A stretch of 62,632 nt of DNA from an uncultured Bacteroidales bacterium. Its GTDB lineage: Bacteria; Bacteroidota; Bacteroidia; Bacteroidales; Bacteroidaceae. The stretch's first letter is position 1, and each line of letters opens with the position of its first letter. The notes beneath the pieces were generated by a model, which was given only the letters and a program-made list of their open reading frames with translations, searched no databases and was not told the DNA's origin. The stretch covers positions 1-62,632 of the forward strand of contig CADCIQ010000014.1 in assembly GCA_902801425.1 (NCBI GenBank), written 5' to 3'. This document shows positions 47,286 through 55,876 of this stretch, piece by piece. Made by a program: the position numbers and the translations under genes.

Positions 47286-47579
47286 CTACGTCCAAAACTC
47301 CTTCTCTCCTGTCTTTTCCATTGCCCCTTGGCACTTAGGACAGGTGTGCATATCCCAGATGCGGATATTGTCGCTGCTGCATTTTAGGCACAGACGACCG
47401 ACCGCGCTTCTGAAGGAAGGCGCAACATCAGCTATTATACCACCCACGACTATGTTCTGGATGGTCTTGCAGTCAGGACAGGACATAGCCGTTATCTCCT
47501 GACGAAATAATCCACGCCCTTCATATACTTCAGCCTCATAGCCACAGGTCTTACAGCGATATTTCAGTTTCCAAGACAT
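47286..47579 (-). CDS. Double zinc-ribbon small protein
   Basis: The 97-aa protein has four CxxC pairs (9/12, 34/37, 64/67, 80/83), enough for two zinc ribbons. The second part is joined by a short hydrophobic linker (NIVVGGIIADVAP). It lacks a signal peptide. Such proteins often serve as nucleic-acid or protein adaptors, but nothing here defines the partner. It is the last gene of a minus-strand run, 50 nt after the phosphoesterase gene. Confidence 0.85.
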   Translation of the reverse strand: MSWKLKYRCKTCGYEAEVYEGRGLFRQEITAMSCPDCKTIQNIVVGGIIADVAPSFRSAVGRLCLKCSSDNIRIWDMHTCPKCQGAMEKTGEKEFWT

Positions 47580-47629
47580 GATCTTTGAGAATTGAAAATT
47601 GACAATTAATTTCCTAATATCTTAATCTT

Positions 47630-48418
47630 TTAATCTCTTAATTTCTTAATCTCCTTTATCTTTCCTTGAGGTGTTATCAGAAATGCCTTTCGGCAGTCTA
47701 AATCTGCAAAGTTTTTCTTGATGACAGGTTTCTTTTCTTGCTGTGAATGTCCGAAGACCTGATAGATACCTTTGAAGAAGTCTGAACGATCATTGTGTTC
47801 ATCCACATCTGCCCATACGCAAGAACCAGCCTCTGCCTCTCCTCTACGTAGTTTTGATACATCCATCAAGGCACTATCTATGAAAGCCACAAGGGTATCC
47901 ATGCTCTTCATCTTTTCATTTAGTGCGTTACAAACGCTTTGTGCATCTGTCGGAGTGTTAGGAAAATGTTTTTTCCACCAAGGTTCTAACAGGCCTGCAT
48001 GTGTGAAGAGAAAGGTCTTTCCGTTTATTTTTGCGTGTGAGGCTATGGAAAAAAGAGACATATCCTCTGTGATTAATTTATGTATCTGTTCTGCCCGGAT
48101 AGTGTCTTTTCTGCCAAACTGCCAAAGTGTGTCGATATAATGAATCTCATGATTGCCTATAAGCAATGCCACCCTGTCCTTATTCGCTTGCTTGAAGGCA
48201 ATTATTTCCTTGAAATTAGCCAATGCCTCTTCTTGTGATATTTTCTCGTGACTATATGGATCAAGATAATCACCTAAGAAAATGACGGGTATATCAGCAT
48301 TCTGGGCAACGGCATTTTTCCAGAATGAGCGTCCATGTATATCTGGAATCACAAGTATCTGTGCAGATGCTTGTAAGGTAAATAAAAGGGTGAAAATTAT
48401 TGTGATTATTCTATTCAT
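47630..48418 (-). CDS. Secreted calcineurin-like metallophosphoesterase
   Basis: After a signal peptide (ending near ASAQ) the metal-binding motifs of the superfamily appear in order: IPDIHGR (D-x-H), FLGDYLDPY (GD), LIGNHE (GNHE), FTHAGL and FGHSQ. The 262-aa protein is therefore a likely periplasmic phosphoesterase, resembling Ser/Thr-phosphatase-type enzymes. The substrate is not predictable. It begins 12 nt after the DUF4919-like gene and is probably cotranscribed with it. Confidence 0.9.
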   Translation of the reverse strand: MNRIITIIFTLLFTLQASAQILVIPDIHGRSFWKNAVAQNADIPVIFLGDYLDPYSHEKISQEEALANFKEIIAFKQANKDRVALLIGNHEIHYIDTLWQFGRKDTIRAEQIHKLITEDMSLFSIASHAKINGKTFLFTHAGLLEPWWKKHFPNTPTDAQSVCNALNEKMKSMDTLVAFIDSALMDVSKLRRGEAEAGSCVWADVDEHNDRSDFFKGIYQVFGHSQQEKKPVIKKNFADLDCRKAFLITPQGKIKEIKKLRD

Positions 48419-48430
48419 TGCATTTAGTTA

Positions 48431-49147
48431 TTAACGTGAATAAGATTTTTTCTTTTTCAGAAATTGCATACGCTCTAATTCATAGACTCGTGTGATCTCA
48501 AAATAAATTTTGGGTTGATTATAATATTTGCTGTTTTTTTTCAAGGTGATGATATCACAACATGATGTAGCAGCTTGCATTTGGTATTCCCATAAATCCA
48601 GATAAAAACGCATAAAACAATATTCGTCACTTACTTTTGTTACATAGAAAGGGTGTTTGTCCGACCCATCTCCAGTCATGGCTATTGTATTAAATATCCT
48701 CATAGCCCTATTAAAATATTGTTTTGCATCTTCCTTTGTTATGCCATTATTTGCTGTGGAATCATTAGCCATAGCATGTAGTATTTGCCCTGCATGATTT
48801 AATGCTTCTAAGTTAAGAGGGTTTATTTCAAGTATTTTCTTTGCCGTTTCAAGGCTTTCTGTGATATGTCCTTTATCTTTCTGATCGTACATTTTGATTT
48901 TTAGTTTTTCTTCTTCGTCGTTTGTCAGAAAAGACTGCCCATAAAATGCCAGAATTCTATCTTGATAAGTTAGGGTCGTGTCAAGGCTGGTAGCAGAAAG
49001 TCGGGCAACCAGATCTTTTACTTTCTGAGGATCTTTGTTGACATCTTCTTTTATTTGTTTCCAGTTAACAGGGAGGATTTCCCTTTCTTGAGCAATGATA
49101 TTTGTTGATACTAACAACAAAAAGATTAAAGTATATAAGTGTTTCAT
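48431..49147 (-). CDS. Secreted DUF4919-like protein
   Basis: A signal peptide ends near NIIAQ. The body is helical with a TPR-like centre (ESLETAKKILEINPLNLEAL) and the phrase TLTYQDRILAFYGQSF, which resembles DUF4919 proteins of Bacteroidetes. No catalytic motif is visible. Family assignment is from memory of wording and moderate. It lies 36 nt after a membrane-anchored unknown and 12 nt before the phosphoesterase gene. Confidence 0.75.
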   Translation of the reverse strand: MKHLYTLIFLLLVSTNIIAQEREILPVNWKQIKEDVNKDPQKVKDLVARLSATSLDTTLTYQDRILAFYGQSFLTNDEEEKLKIKMYDQKDKGHITESLETAKKILEINPLNLEALNHAGQILHAMANDSTANNGITKEDAKQYFNRAMRIFNTIAMTGDGSDKHPFYVTKVSDEYCFMRFYLDLWEYQMQAATSCCDIITLKKNSKYYNQPKIYFEITRVYELERMQFLKKKKSYSR

Positions 49148-49183
49148 TTCGTTTTATAATTATTTCGTTCTTTGGATCGGGAG

Positions 49184-49747
49184 TTAATATGGTGCTACAT
49201 TTAATGGAATACCAGAATACTTCCTATAAACATATTCTTGTGGAATTAGAGCAGTGTCACCTGCAAATTCTTGCTTATAGCAGAGATTATCTTTGGTCGT
49301 GACATACACATTATCATGTTCGGTATCAGTTTCGGGAACATAGATCATCAATGTCTTGCTTGGGAAAAGTTTTGCATTAGCTGATACCTCATACCAGCCT
49401 GTTATGTTATTATTATATTTCTTTCTTTCATCTGAATGTGCCAGATAGTTTACCCAATAGCAAAATAAGTCATAAGGGGTAGTGTCTGGCAGGCATATCA
49501 TAAACGAATTTTCTTCCAGTTGTGTGACTTGAGGTCTATCCACCTTATCACCGTTTTCTTCATAGAGTTTGATAAACCCATTTATCGCATCCTTAATCTC
49601 ATTTTCGCTCATCTGCGTAGCCATGATAATACGTTTACCTTTTGCATTATCATCTTGAATGCAATCCATTGTCAGGGTATTTCGTTTCCTGATATACAGG
49701 AATAAAAGTGCAATAGCAATTATTGCGGTAAAAATCAGGTAACTCAT
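49184..49747 (-). CDS. Single-pass membrane protein of unknown function
   Basis: One N-terminal helix (residues 2-18, LIFTAIIAIALLFLYI) is followed by basic RKR, placing the 165-residue remainder in the cytoplasm by the positive-inside rule. The soluble part has no motif I recognise. It sits 12 nt after the ankyrin-like gene, so translation is probably coupled. It is AT-richer than the PUL genes. Confidence 0.72.
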   Translation of the reverse strand: MSYLIFTAIIAIALLFLYIRKRNTLTMDCIQDDNAKGKRIIMATQMSENEIKDAINGFIKLYEENGDKVDRPQVTQLEENSFMICLPDTTPYDLFCYWVNYLAHSDERKKYNNNITGWYEVSANAKLFPSKTLMIYVPETDTEHDNVYVTTKDNLCYKQEFAGDTALIPQEYVYRKYSGIPLNVAPY

Positions 49748-49759
49748 TGTATTTTATTT

Positions 49760-50467
49760 TTAGTTTTTATCATATTTCTCTAATAAGCTATACATTTTCT
49801 CGTGTGCAGCCAAACCGATTAGGTCACATATATCTCTACCTGTAACGTTCGGTTTTTGATTAGAATGTTCATTAAACATGACATTCCGTAATTCACATTC
49901 TAAAAAGGCGCATTCGTCTCCTATGCGATCAAAACAGTTGCCCATTTCATTGTCTGTGTCTTCAAAGAATGTCACATTCGGGTCGGCTCCTTGTTTTAAT
50001 AAAAGTTCAACATTTTCAAAGCCAAATTTACATACATAACAATACAAATCAATATCTATTTGTCGATAATGAGCTTTCTGTAGGTCTTCTAAACTACAGC
50101 AAAGGCAATCTTCTGCGGTTTCATCTGTGTCGTCACTATAGAAATGACCGGAATAGCTTTGAAAAGGAATATGCTCCATATCCAAATGTTGCTCTTTGAT
50201 GAAGAACTCTTTTATCCTGTCATTTTTGCATTTCTTTTCATATACTTTCTGTTTATATTCATCTTTGAATTCGTTGTATTTGCTTAGAATTATATCCCAG
50301 CAAATAGTGATATAGTGAATTGGAAGGGCATCATTAGAGAAAATCTTCATGTCGTTGGTAAACAAGGTTGAGAAACCTCCTTCCTCAACTAATTTGAAGA
50401 ATTCGTCTGTGTCAGTATAAAATACAGCATTTAAGAACTTTTCTCGATATTTCAAGAAATTATACAT
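49760..50467 (-). CDS. Ankyrin-repeat-like cytoplasmic protein
   Basis: Without an export signal, the 235-aa protein shows at least one ankyrin-type repeat (FGFENVELLLKQGADPNVTF) and a probable last repeat (DLIGLAAHEKMYSLLEKY). It is acidic overall with cysteines (DCLCCSLEDL). Ankyrin-like proteins of this size are often immunity or adaptor proteins, but no toxin partner is recognisable. It is first in a tight run of four minus-strand genes, 38 nt after yifB. Confidence 0.7.
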   Translation of the reverse strand: MYNFLKYREKFLNAVFYTDTDEFFKLVEEGGFSTLFTNDMKIFSNDALPIHYITICWDIILSKYNEFKDEYKQKVYEKKCKNDRIKEFFIKEQHLDMEHIPFQSYSGHFYSDDTDETAEDCLCCSLEDLQKAHYRQIDIDLYCYVCKFGFENVELLLKQGADPNVTFFEDTDNEMGNCFDRIGDECAFLECELRNVMFNEHSNQKPNVTGRDICDLIGLAAHEKMYSLLEKYDKN

Positions 50468-50505
50468 AGTCTATTAATTTCTTAATCCCTTAATTTCTTA
50501 ATCTC

Positions 50506-52077
50506 TTACATTCCTCTTTCCGCCCAATCTCCACGATCCAACTGCCTATACCCGATAGCCTCGGCGATATGTGGCATCTGGATATTCTCTGAGCCTTCTA
50601 TGTCGGCGATGGTTCTTGCTACTTTCAGAATGCGAGAGTAAGCCCTTGCGGAGAGGTGCAGACGCTCCATGGCGTTATGGAGAAGCGTAGTGGTCTGTTC
50701 GTCTATGGCACAATACTTGTGTAGCATTCTGTCTGTCATCTGTGCGTTGCAATGGATGGATTTCTCATCCTTGAAACGCTCCGTCTGAATCTGACGGGCA
50801 GCAATAACGCGCTTACGGATCTCGGAAGATGATTCGCCTCGTGCTGTCTTTGATAGTTCTGAGAAAGGAACGGCTACTATATCCACCTGAATGTCAATAC
50901 GATCGAGCAGAGGACCTGAAATCTTATTCATGTATTTCTGAATCTGATTTGGAGAGCAGACACAATGGTGTGTCGGATCGCCATAGTAACCGCACGGACA
51001 GGGGTTGGCACTTGCAACGAACATGAATGAACATGGGTAGTCGATAGTGTATTTAGCGCGTGAAATGGTTATGCGACGGTCTTCAAGAGGCTGTCGCAGT
51101 ACTTCGAGTGTGTTTTTATTAAATTCAGGAAGCTCGTCGCAAAATAAAACTCCGTTATGGGCGAGGGAAATCTCACCTGGCATAGCCTTAGTACCACCGC
51201 CTACCAATGCTACTTGCGAAATGGTATGATGCGGACTTCTGAAAGGGCGTTGAGTGATAAGGGCAGAAAAATTATCATCGTCATGGGCACTATTGCCTAA
51301 TTTCCCGGCTATGCTATGAATCTGCGTGGTTTCGAGGCTTTCGGAGAGTGATAGGGGCGGAAGAATGCTAGGCAATCGCTTTGCCATCATTGACTTTCCT
51401 GAACCTGGAGGACCCACCATAATAATGTTATGCCCACCTGCAGCAGCCACTTCCATAGCACGTTTTACGGAGTCCTGACCTTTGACATCTGCAAAGTCGA
51501 GATCGCTTCCGCTTGCCTGGTGTTCATAGAACACCTTTCGGGTGTCGTATTCCAAAGGTTGCACATCACTCTGTCCTGACAGGAATTTCACTACATCAGA
51601 CAGAGAATCCATGCCATAGATCTCAAGGTTATTCACAACAGCAGCTTCTCGTGCATTACTACGAGGGAGTATCATACCCTTATAGCCATCCTTTCTTGCC
51701 TTTATGGCGATAGGAAGTGCGCCACGTATTGGTTGTAGGGTGCCGTCAAGGGCAAGTTCGCCTATGAGAAGATACTTATCAAGTAAATCCCTTGGCATAT
51801 CTTCATTGGCAGCAAGTATGCCGATGGCAATGGGGAGGTCGAATGAAGTGCCTTCCTTACGCAGATCGGCAGGGGCAAGATTTATGGTTATGCCCTTGTT
51901 TGGGAACTTATATCCACTATACAGATATGCAGTCCTTATCCTGCTTTGGCTCTCTCGTACTGCCTCGTCGCCTAAGCCAGAGAGATATAGGCATTGTCCC
52001 ATCTCCACGCTCACCTCTATCGTGACCGTGGTTACTTTCAATCCGTTTACTGCTGCACAATATGTTTTTACAAGCAT
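50506..52077 (-). CDS. yifB: YifB/ComM-family Mg-chelatase-like AAA ATPase
   Basis: This cytoplasmic AAA+ protein of the ComM/YifB family is linked to branch migration in DNA uptake in relatives. The N-terminal S5-type fold domain begins KTYCAAVNGLKV, Walker A is GPPGSGKSMMAKR, the Walker B region is FCDELPEF, and the zinc-binding NPCPCGYYGDPTHHCVC loop is present. I place the start at 52077 (MLVKTY) because the promoter box at 52097-52104 lies between it and the longer upstream frame start. The resulting 523 aa equals the usual family length. Confidence 0.95.
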   Translation of the reverse strand: MLVKTYCAAVNGLKVTTVTIEVSVEMGQCLYLSGLGDEAVRESQSRIRTAYLYSGYKFPNKGITINLAPADLRKEGTSFDLPIAIGILAANEDMPRDLLDKYLLIGELALDGTLQPIRGALPIAIKARKDGYKGMILPRSNAREAAVVNNLEIYGMDSLSDVVKFLSGQSDVQPLEYDTRKVFYEHQASGSDLDFADVKGQDSVKRAMEVAAAGGHNIIMVGPPGSGKSMMAKRLPSILPPLSLSESLETTQIHSIAGKLGNSAHDDDNFSALITQRPFRSPHHTISQVALVGGGTKAMPGEISLAHNGVLFCDELPEFNKNTLEVLRQPLEDRRITISRAKYTIDYPCSFMFVASANPCPCGYYGDPTHHCVCSPNQIQKYMNKISGPLLDRIDIQVDIVAVPFSELSKTARGESSSEIRKRVIAARQIQTERFKDEKSIHCNAQMTDRMLHKYCAIDEQTTTLLHNAMERLHLSARAYSRILKVARTIADIEGSENIQMPHIAEAIGYRQLDRGDWAERGM

Positions 52078-52096
52078 GAGATTAACATTTTTGATG

Positions 52097-52104
52097 CAAA
52101 GATA
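52097..52104 (-). promoter_or_regulatory. -7 element of yifB
   Basis: On the minus strand it reads TATCTTTG followed by CATC. It leaves about 15 nt before the yifB start and rules against the longer start at 52119. Confidence 0.6.
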
Positions 52105-52147
52105 TAAAAAAATATGCACAACATGCAGTTATGCAAAAAAAAATGTG

Positions 52148-52155
52148 TAATTTTG
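52148..52155 (+). promoter_or_regulatory. -7 element of the GH25 gene
   Basis: TAATTTTG followed by TG lies only 10 nt before the ATG at 52166, so the leader would be very short. The -33 element is poor. Confidence 0.4.
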
Positions 52156-52165
52156 TGCTCTAATA

Positions 52166-54010
52166 ATGAAAAAGGTACAAATTAAAAACAATATTGCAAG
52201 GTTTGGTATCTCTCGCTTTGGCAAATATGCTGGTATCGTCGCTGTTGTCGTGCTCTGCATCTTTATTGGAGTATCTTTTTGGCAGTCGCGCACTATATCT
52301 ACAGAGGATATTGCTATGACCGATGCAAAGGTTGAGCGTGAGGATTGTTTTCTCTTACTATCGGGTAATGATACGTTGATGACCTTCCGCGATATTCAGG
52401 GTGATACGCTCTTTGTCGGAGGGCATAAAGTAGAAAGTGGAAAAGGTAATGCGAAACCTTCCACCTATACTTACTCAGTAGCGGGTCAGTGGGTGAACTG
52501 GCTTCCTGTCATTCCTTCGTGTAACGGTAGGTTGATGGTGATGAAACCTGATACCGCTTCGCTATGCAGGGCAAGCAGCAAGCAGTTACATGACATCCTA
52601 AATCGTCAAAAGGCATGGGTTAAGAAGGAACTCATAAACATTGATGAGCAGGAAGAGCATACTGACTACTATATCCGCACTCATGATGTGACGGAGAGCG
52701 GCTTTGATGTGGTGACACGTGCAAGTGAGTATATGCACCATTCCAAGGATTCGCTCAATGCGGTATCCAAGGCTCTGGCAAATATCAGAACTGATATGCC
52801 GTTGCGTCTGGAACTCTGTTCCCGTTACTATGCCTGGGTGAAAGAATCTGAGGATTCCTCTGCCAAGCCTGTGCGCGTGGAGTGTGATATGGTGAAGGAG
52901 AAGAATGGTATGGTGGTTATCCGCACAAAGGATAGCCAAAAGCCTTATTATCTCTCCACCCCTCTGAATACGTTTAATACAGAGATTATAAGACAGTATC
53001 TCGCCAAGCGTCAGGCTGCTCCGAAGATGGTTTTGCCTATCCATACGAGGATTGACTCTGTCGGCACGTATATCGGTACTGTGGATCCTTTGGGCGAGTA
53101 TAACGGCTATGGAAAGCTGTTTGAGAAGGGTGGTGGCTACTATGAGGGATACTGGCTTCACGGTAAGCGCTCGGGATTCGGTCTGGCTCTCACTCCTGGA
53201 GTGCGAATGCGCATAGGCGAATGGAAGAATGACAGTTATCTCGGAGAACTCATCACATATACCGAGGAGCGTATCTATGGCATTGACATCTCTCGCTATC
53301 AGCATGAGAAGGTGGTGAAGGTGAAGAAATGGGTTCGCAACCGTAAGGGGAAGAAGGTGATGCGTGTGCGAAATAAGGTGCAGAAGTTCGGAATAAACTG
53401 GAACGACCTGAGAATAACGCACCTTGGCACTCTCAGCAAGAAGACGATATCAGGCGATGTGAACTATAAGATTTCGTTCATCTATATCAAATCTACTGAG
53501 GGCAAGAGCGTGAAGAACAACTACTATCTCACGGATTATAAGGCTGCCCGTGCACATGGCTATAAGGTGGGAACTTATCATTTCTTCTCAACGAAGACCC
53601 CTGGTGCAGATCAGGCTATGTTCTTTCTGAAGAACTCTCGCTATCAGAGAGGAGACTTCCCTCCTGTGCTTGATGTAGAGCCTACTGCTGGACAGATAAG
53701 GCAAATGGGTGGTGCAAAGGCTATGTTTGCCCATATACGCAAGTGGCTGAATATGGTGGAACAGGCATACGGTGTGAAGCCTATTCTCTATGTCAGTCAG
53801 ACGTTTGTGAACAAATACCTGCCAATCGCACCGGATTTGATGAAGAATTACAACGTGTGGATTGCGCGTTATGGCGAGTACCGTCCAAACGTGAACCTTG
53901 TATATTGGCAGTTGTGTCCTGATGGTCGTGTCAATGGTATCAACACGGATGTCGATATCAACGTGTTCAATGGCTTCCAGGCAGAGTGGGAGAGGTTTTG
54001 TGGTAGCTAA
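52166..54010 (+). CDS. Membrane-anchored GH25 lysozyme-like protein with MORN repeat
   Basis: An N-terminal membrane helix (about 20-40) anchors a long extracytoplasmic protein. A MORN-type repeat (GYGKLFEKGGGYYEGYWLHG, about 315-340) precedes a GH25 muramidase domain (about 370-610). Its catalytic positions are present: Asp374 in GIDISRYQ, the STEG loop, Asp503-Val-Glu505 in VLDVEPT, and DTDVDINVF-type end motif NTDVDINVFNG. A basic stretch (KKWVRNRKGKKVMRVRNK) is inserted after the first strand. Expected activity is cleavage of MurNAc-GlcNAc bonds in peptidoglycan. The N-terminal 300 residues are unassigned. Confidence 0.9.
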   Translation: MKKVQIKNNIARFGISRFGKYAGIVAVVVLCIFIGVSFWQSRTISTEDIAMTDAKVEREDCFLLLSGNDTLMTFRDIQGDTLFVGGHKVESGKGNAKPSTYTYSVAGQWVNWLPVIPSCNGRLMVMKPDTASLCRASSKQLHDILNRQKAWVKKELINIDEQEEHTDYYIRTHDVTESGFDVVTRASEYMHHSKDSLNAVSKALANIRTDMPLRLELCSRYYAWVKESEDSSAKPVRVECDMVKEKNGMVVIRTKDSQKPYYLSTPLNTFNTEIIRQYLAKRQAAPKMVLPIHTRIDSVGTYIGTVDPLGEYNGYGKLFEKGGGYYEGYWLHGKRSGFGLALTPGVRMRIGEWKNDSYLGELITYTEERIYGIDISRYQHEKVVKVKKWVRNRKGKKVMRVRNKVQKFGINWNDLRITHLGTLSKKTISGDVNYKISFIYIKSTEGKSVKNNYYLTDYKAARAHGYKVGTYHFFSTKTPGADQAMFFLKNSRYQRGDFPPVLDVEPTAGQIRQMGGAKAMFAHIRKWLNMVEQAYGVKPILYVSQTFVNKYLPIAPDLMKNYNVWIARYGEYRPNVNLVYWQLCPDGRVNGINTDVDINVFNGFQAEWERFCGS

Positions 54011-54019
54011 AAGGCTAGT

Positions 54020-54150
54020 GGCCTCTCCCCCCGCCCTCCCCCGTAGGGAGGGAGCCGGAGTGCTCATGAGTGAATATAGTAAAAATGAATTATTGAATAG
54101 CCTTTCGCCTTCCGGCTCCCTCCCTATGGGGGAGGGCGGGGGGAGAGGCC
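54020..54150. repeat. Composite GC-rich inverted repeat, GH25-rbfA gap
   Basis: The arms 54020-54059 and 54111-54150 are 40-bp inverted copies with one mismatch. The first arm is the exact complement of the coding arm at 19986-20025. The spacer contains an ATG (54066) that opens a frame through the second arm, encoding SGSLPMGEGGGRGR, out of frame with rbfA. The element ends 13 nt before rbfA. Confidence 0.92.
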
Positions 54151-54163
54151 GGATTTATCTATT

Positions 54164-54499
54164 ATGCAAGAAACAAGACAAGCTCGTATATGCCGTATGC
54201 TCCAGAAGGAGCTGGCTGCAATATTCCAGGCACAGACACGTATGATGCCGGGTGTACTGGTAAGTGTTACTCGTGTTCGTATTTCTCCAGACCTCAGTAT
54301 ATGTACCGCTAATCTCAGCGTGTTCCCTTCTGAGCGTGGTGAGGAGATTATCAAGAACATTCAGGCGCATGAGAAGCAGATTCGTTATGAACTCGGTACT
54401 CGTGTCCGTAATCAGTTACGTATCATTCCAGAACTTCGCTTCTTCATCGATGACTCTTTGGATTATCTGGAGAAGATTGATGAGTTGCTGAAGAAGTAA
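54164..54499 (+). CDS. rbfA: Ribosome-binding factor A
   Basis: The 111-aa KH-like protein helps mature the 16S rRNA 5' end in the 30S subunit. Family wording is clear: RQARICRMLQKELAAIF at the start, VSVTRVRISPDLSICTANLSV in the middle strand, and LRFFIDDSLDYLEKIDELL near the end. Length is normal. It is flanked on both sides by copies of the composite GC-rich repeat and probably belongs to one unit with the permease gene downstream. Confidence 0.96.
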   Translation: MQETRQARICRMLQKELAAIFQAQTRMMPGVLVSVTRVRISPDLSICTANLSVFPSERGEEIIKNIQAHEKQIRYELGTRVRNQLRIIPELRFFIDDSLDYLEKIDELLKK

Positions 54500-54503
54500 G
54501 AAA

Positions 54504-54626
54504 GGCCTCTCCCCCCGCCCTCCCCCGTAGGGAGGGAGCCGGTGTGCCTAAGAAGTAAATAGTGAATAATTGAATTGCCTTTTACCTTCCGGCTCCCTCC
54601 CTACGGGGGAGGGCGGGGGAGAGGCC
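54504..54626. repeat. Composite GC-rich inverted repeat, rbfA-permease gap
   Basis: The arms 54504-54542 and 54589-54626 are inverted copies differing by one missing G. It fills almost the whole gap and ends 7 nt before the permease start. Confidence 0.92.
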
Positions 54627-54633
54627 GACTTTT

Positions 54634-55866
54634 ATGTCTTTTCCATTCTACATCTCCCGTAGGTATCTCTTCTCAAAGAAGAGTACCAACGTAATAAACC
54701 TGATATCATTTATATCCGTTGTGGGCGTTGCCGTTGCCACGATGGCACTTGTCGTTGTGCTCAGCGTGTTCAATGGTTTTCACGATATGGTGGCTGGCTT
54801 CTTTACTCAGTTTGACCCTCAGATTGAGATTGCGCCTGCCATGGGAAAGTATGCTCCTGCAGATGCTCCGGAACTGGAAAAGATACGACAGTTCCCAGAG
54901 ATTGAGGTTGCAACGGAGTGTGTGGAGGATCAGGCCCTCACCATCTTCCGTGAACAGCAGTCGATGGTGATGATAAAGGGTGTTGATGATAATTTCAACA
55001 AACTCACAAATATCCAGAATATCCTATATGGTGATGGTGCATACGAACTGCATGTAGCCGATCTGCAATATGGTATAATGGGCATAAGGCTTGCACAGGC
55101 ACTCGGCACTGGTGCGCGATGGCAAGGGTACCTGAATATATATGCGCCACGTCGTGAAGGGCAGTTGGATCTGTCAAACCCCATGGAGGGTTTTGTCGTT
55201 GATTCTATTCTCTCTCCTGGTGTCGTGTTCAGCGTACAGCAGTCACGCTATGACAAAAACTATATCCTTACCTCTATACAGTTTGCTCGTAATCTTTTTG
55301 GTTGTGATGGCGAACTTACTTCCCTTGAACTGAAACTGAAGCCTGGTGTGGATGTGGATGCCGTTCAGAAGAAGATGAAGGAGGTTGTCGGGAATAAGTT
55401 CCGTGTGCTGAATCGCTATGAGCAACAGGCAGATACGTTTAATGTCATGGAGATAGAGAAATTCATGGCATATATCTTCTTGACATTCATCCTTGTGGTA
55501 GCTTGCTTTAACATCATCGGCTCTCTGTCTATGCTTATCATTGATAAGAAGAACGATGTAGAGACCCTGCGTTGCCTTGGAGCATCTGATAAGCAGATAT
55601 CTAATATCTTTATGCTTGAGGGTAGGATGATAACCCTTATCGGAGCTGTTGCAGGAGTGCTTTTCGGACTATTGCTTTGTTGGCTGCAACAGGAATATGG
55701 GTTTGTGCGTCTCGGCTCATCAAGTGGCTCATTCGTTGTTGATGCCTATCCTGTCAGCGTGCATTATACTGATGTTGCAATAGTTTTCATCACAGTTATC
55801 GCCGTTGGTTGGATAGCCGTGTGGTATCCTGTGAGATATATGAGTAACAGACTGTTGCAGAGGTAA
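54634..55866 (+). CDS. LolC/LolE-type ABC transporter permease
   Basis: This 410-aa inner-membrane permease has the layout of the lipoprotein-releasing family. It shows a first helix (about 20-45, INLISFISVVGVAVATMA), a large periplasmic domain (about 50-270), and a FtsX-type C-terminal part with three helices starting at FMAYIFLTFILVVACFNIIG. The conserved coupling segment EVETLRCLGAS-type appears as DVETLRCLGASDKQI. It should work with a LolD-like ATPase, which is not in this window. Sorting of outer-membrane lipoproteins is its likely role. Confidence 0.92.
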   Translation: MSFPFYISRRYLFSKKSTNVINLISFISVVGVAVATMALVVVLSVFNGFHDMVAGFFTQFDPQIEIAPAMGKYAPADAPELEKIRQFPEIEVATECVEDQALTIFREQQSMVMIKGVDDNFNKLTNIQNILYGDGAYELHVADLQYGIMGIRLAQALGTGARWQGYLNIYAPRREGQLDLSNPMEGFVVDSILSPGVVFSVQQSRYDKNYILTSIQFARNLFGCDGELTSLELKLKPGVDVDAVQKKMKEVVGNKFRVLNRYEQQADTFNVMEIEKFMAYIFLTFILVVACFNIIGSLSMLIIDKKNDVETLRCLGASDKQISNIFMLEGRMITLIGAVAGVLFGLLLCWLQQEYGFVRLGSSSGSFVVDAYPVSVHYTDVAIVFITVIAVGWIAVWYPVRYMSNRLLQR

Positions 55867-55876
55867 ATCGAAAGGT

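Noticed and set aside
53898-54245. 115-codon frame from the GH25 gene end into rbfA
   Set aside because: Its first part is a shadow of the GH25 gene and its last part of rbfA; only the spacer ATG at 54066 is of interest and is discussed as a finding.
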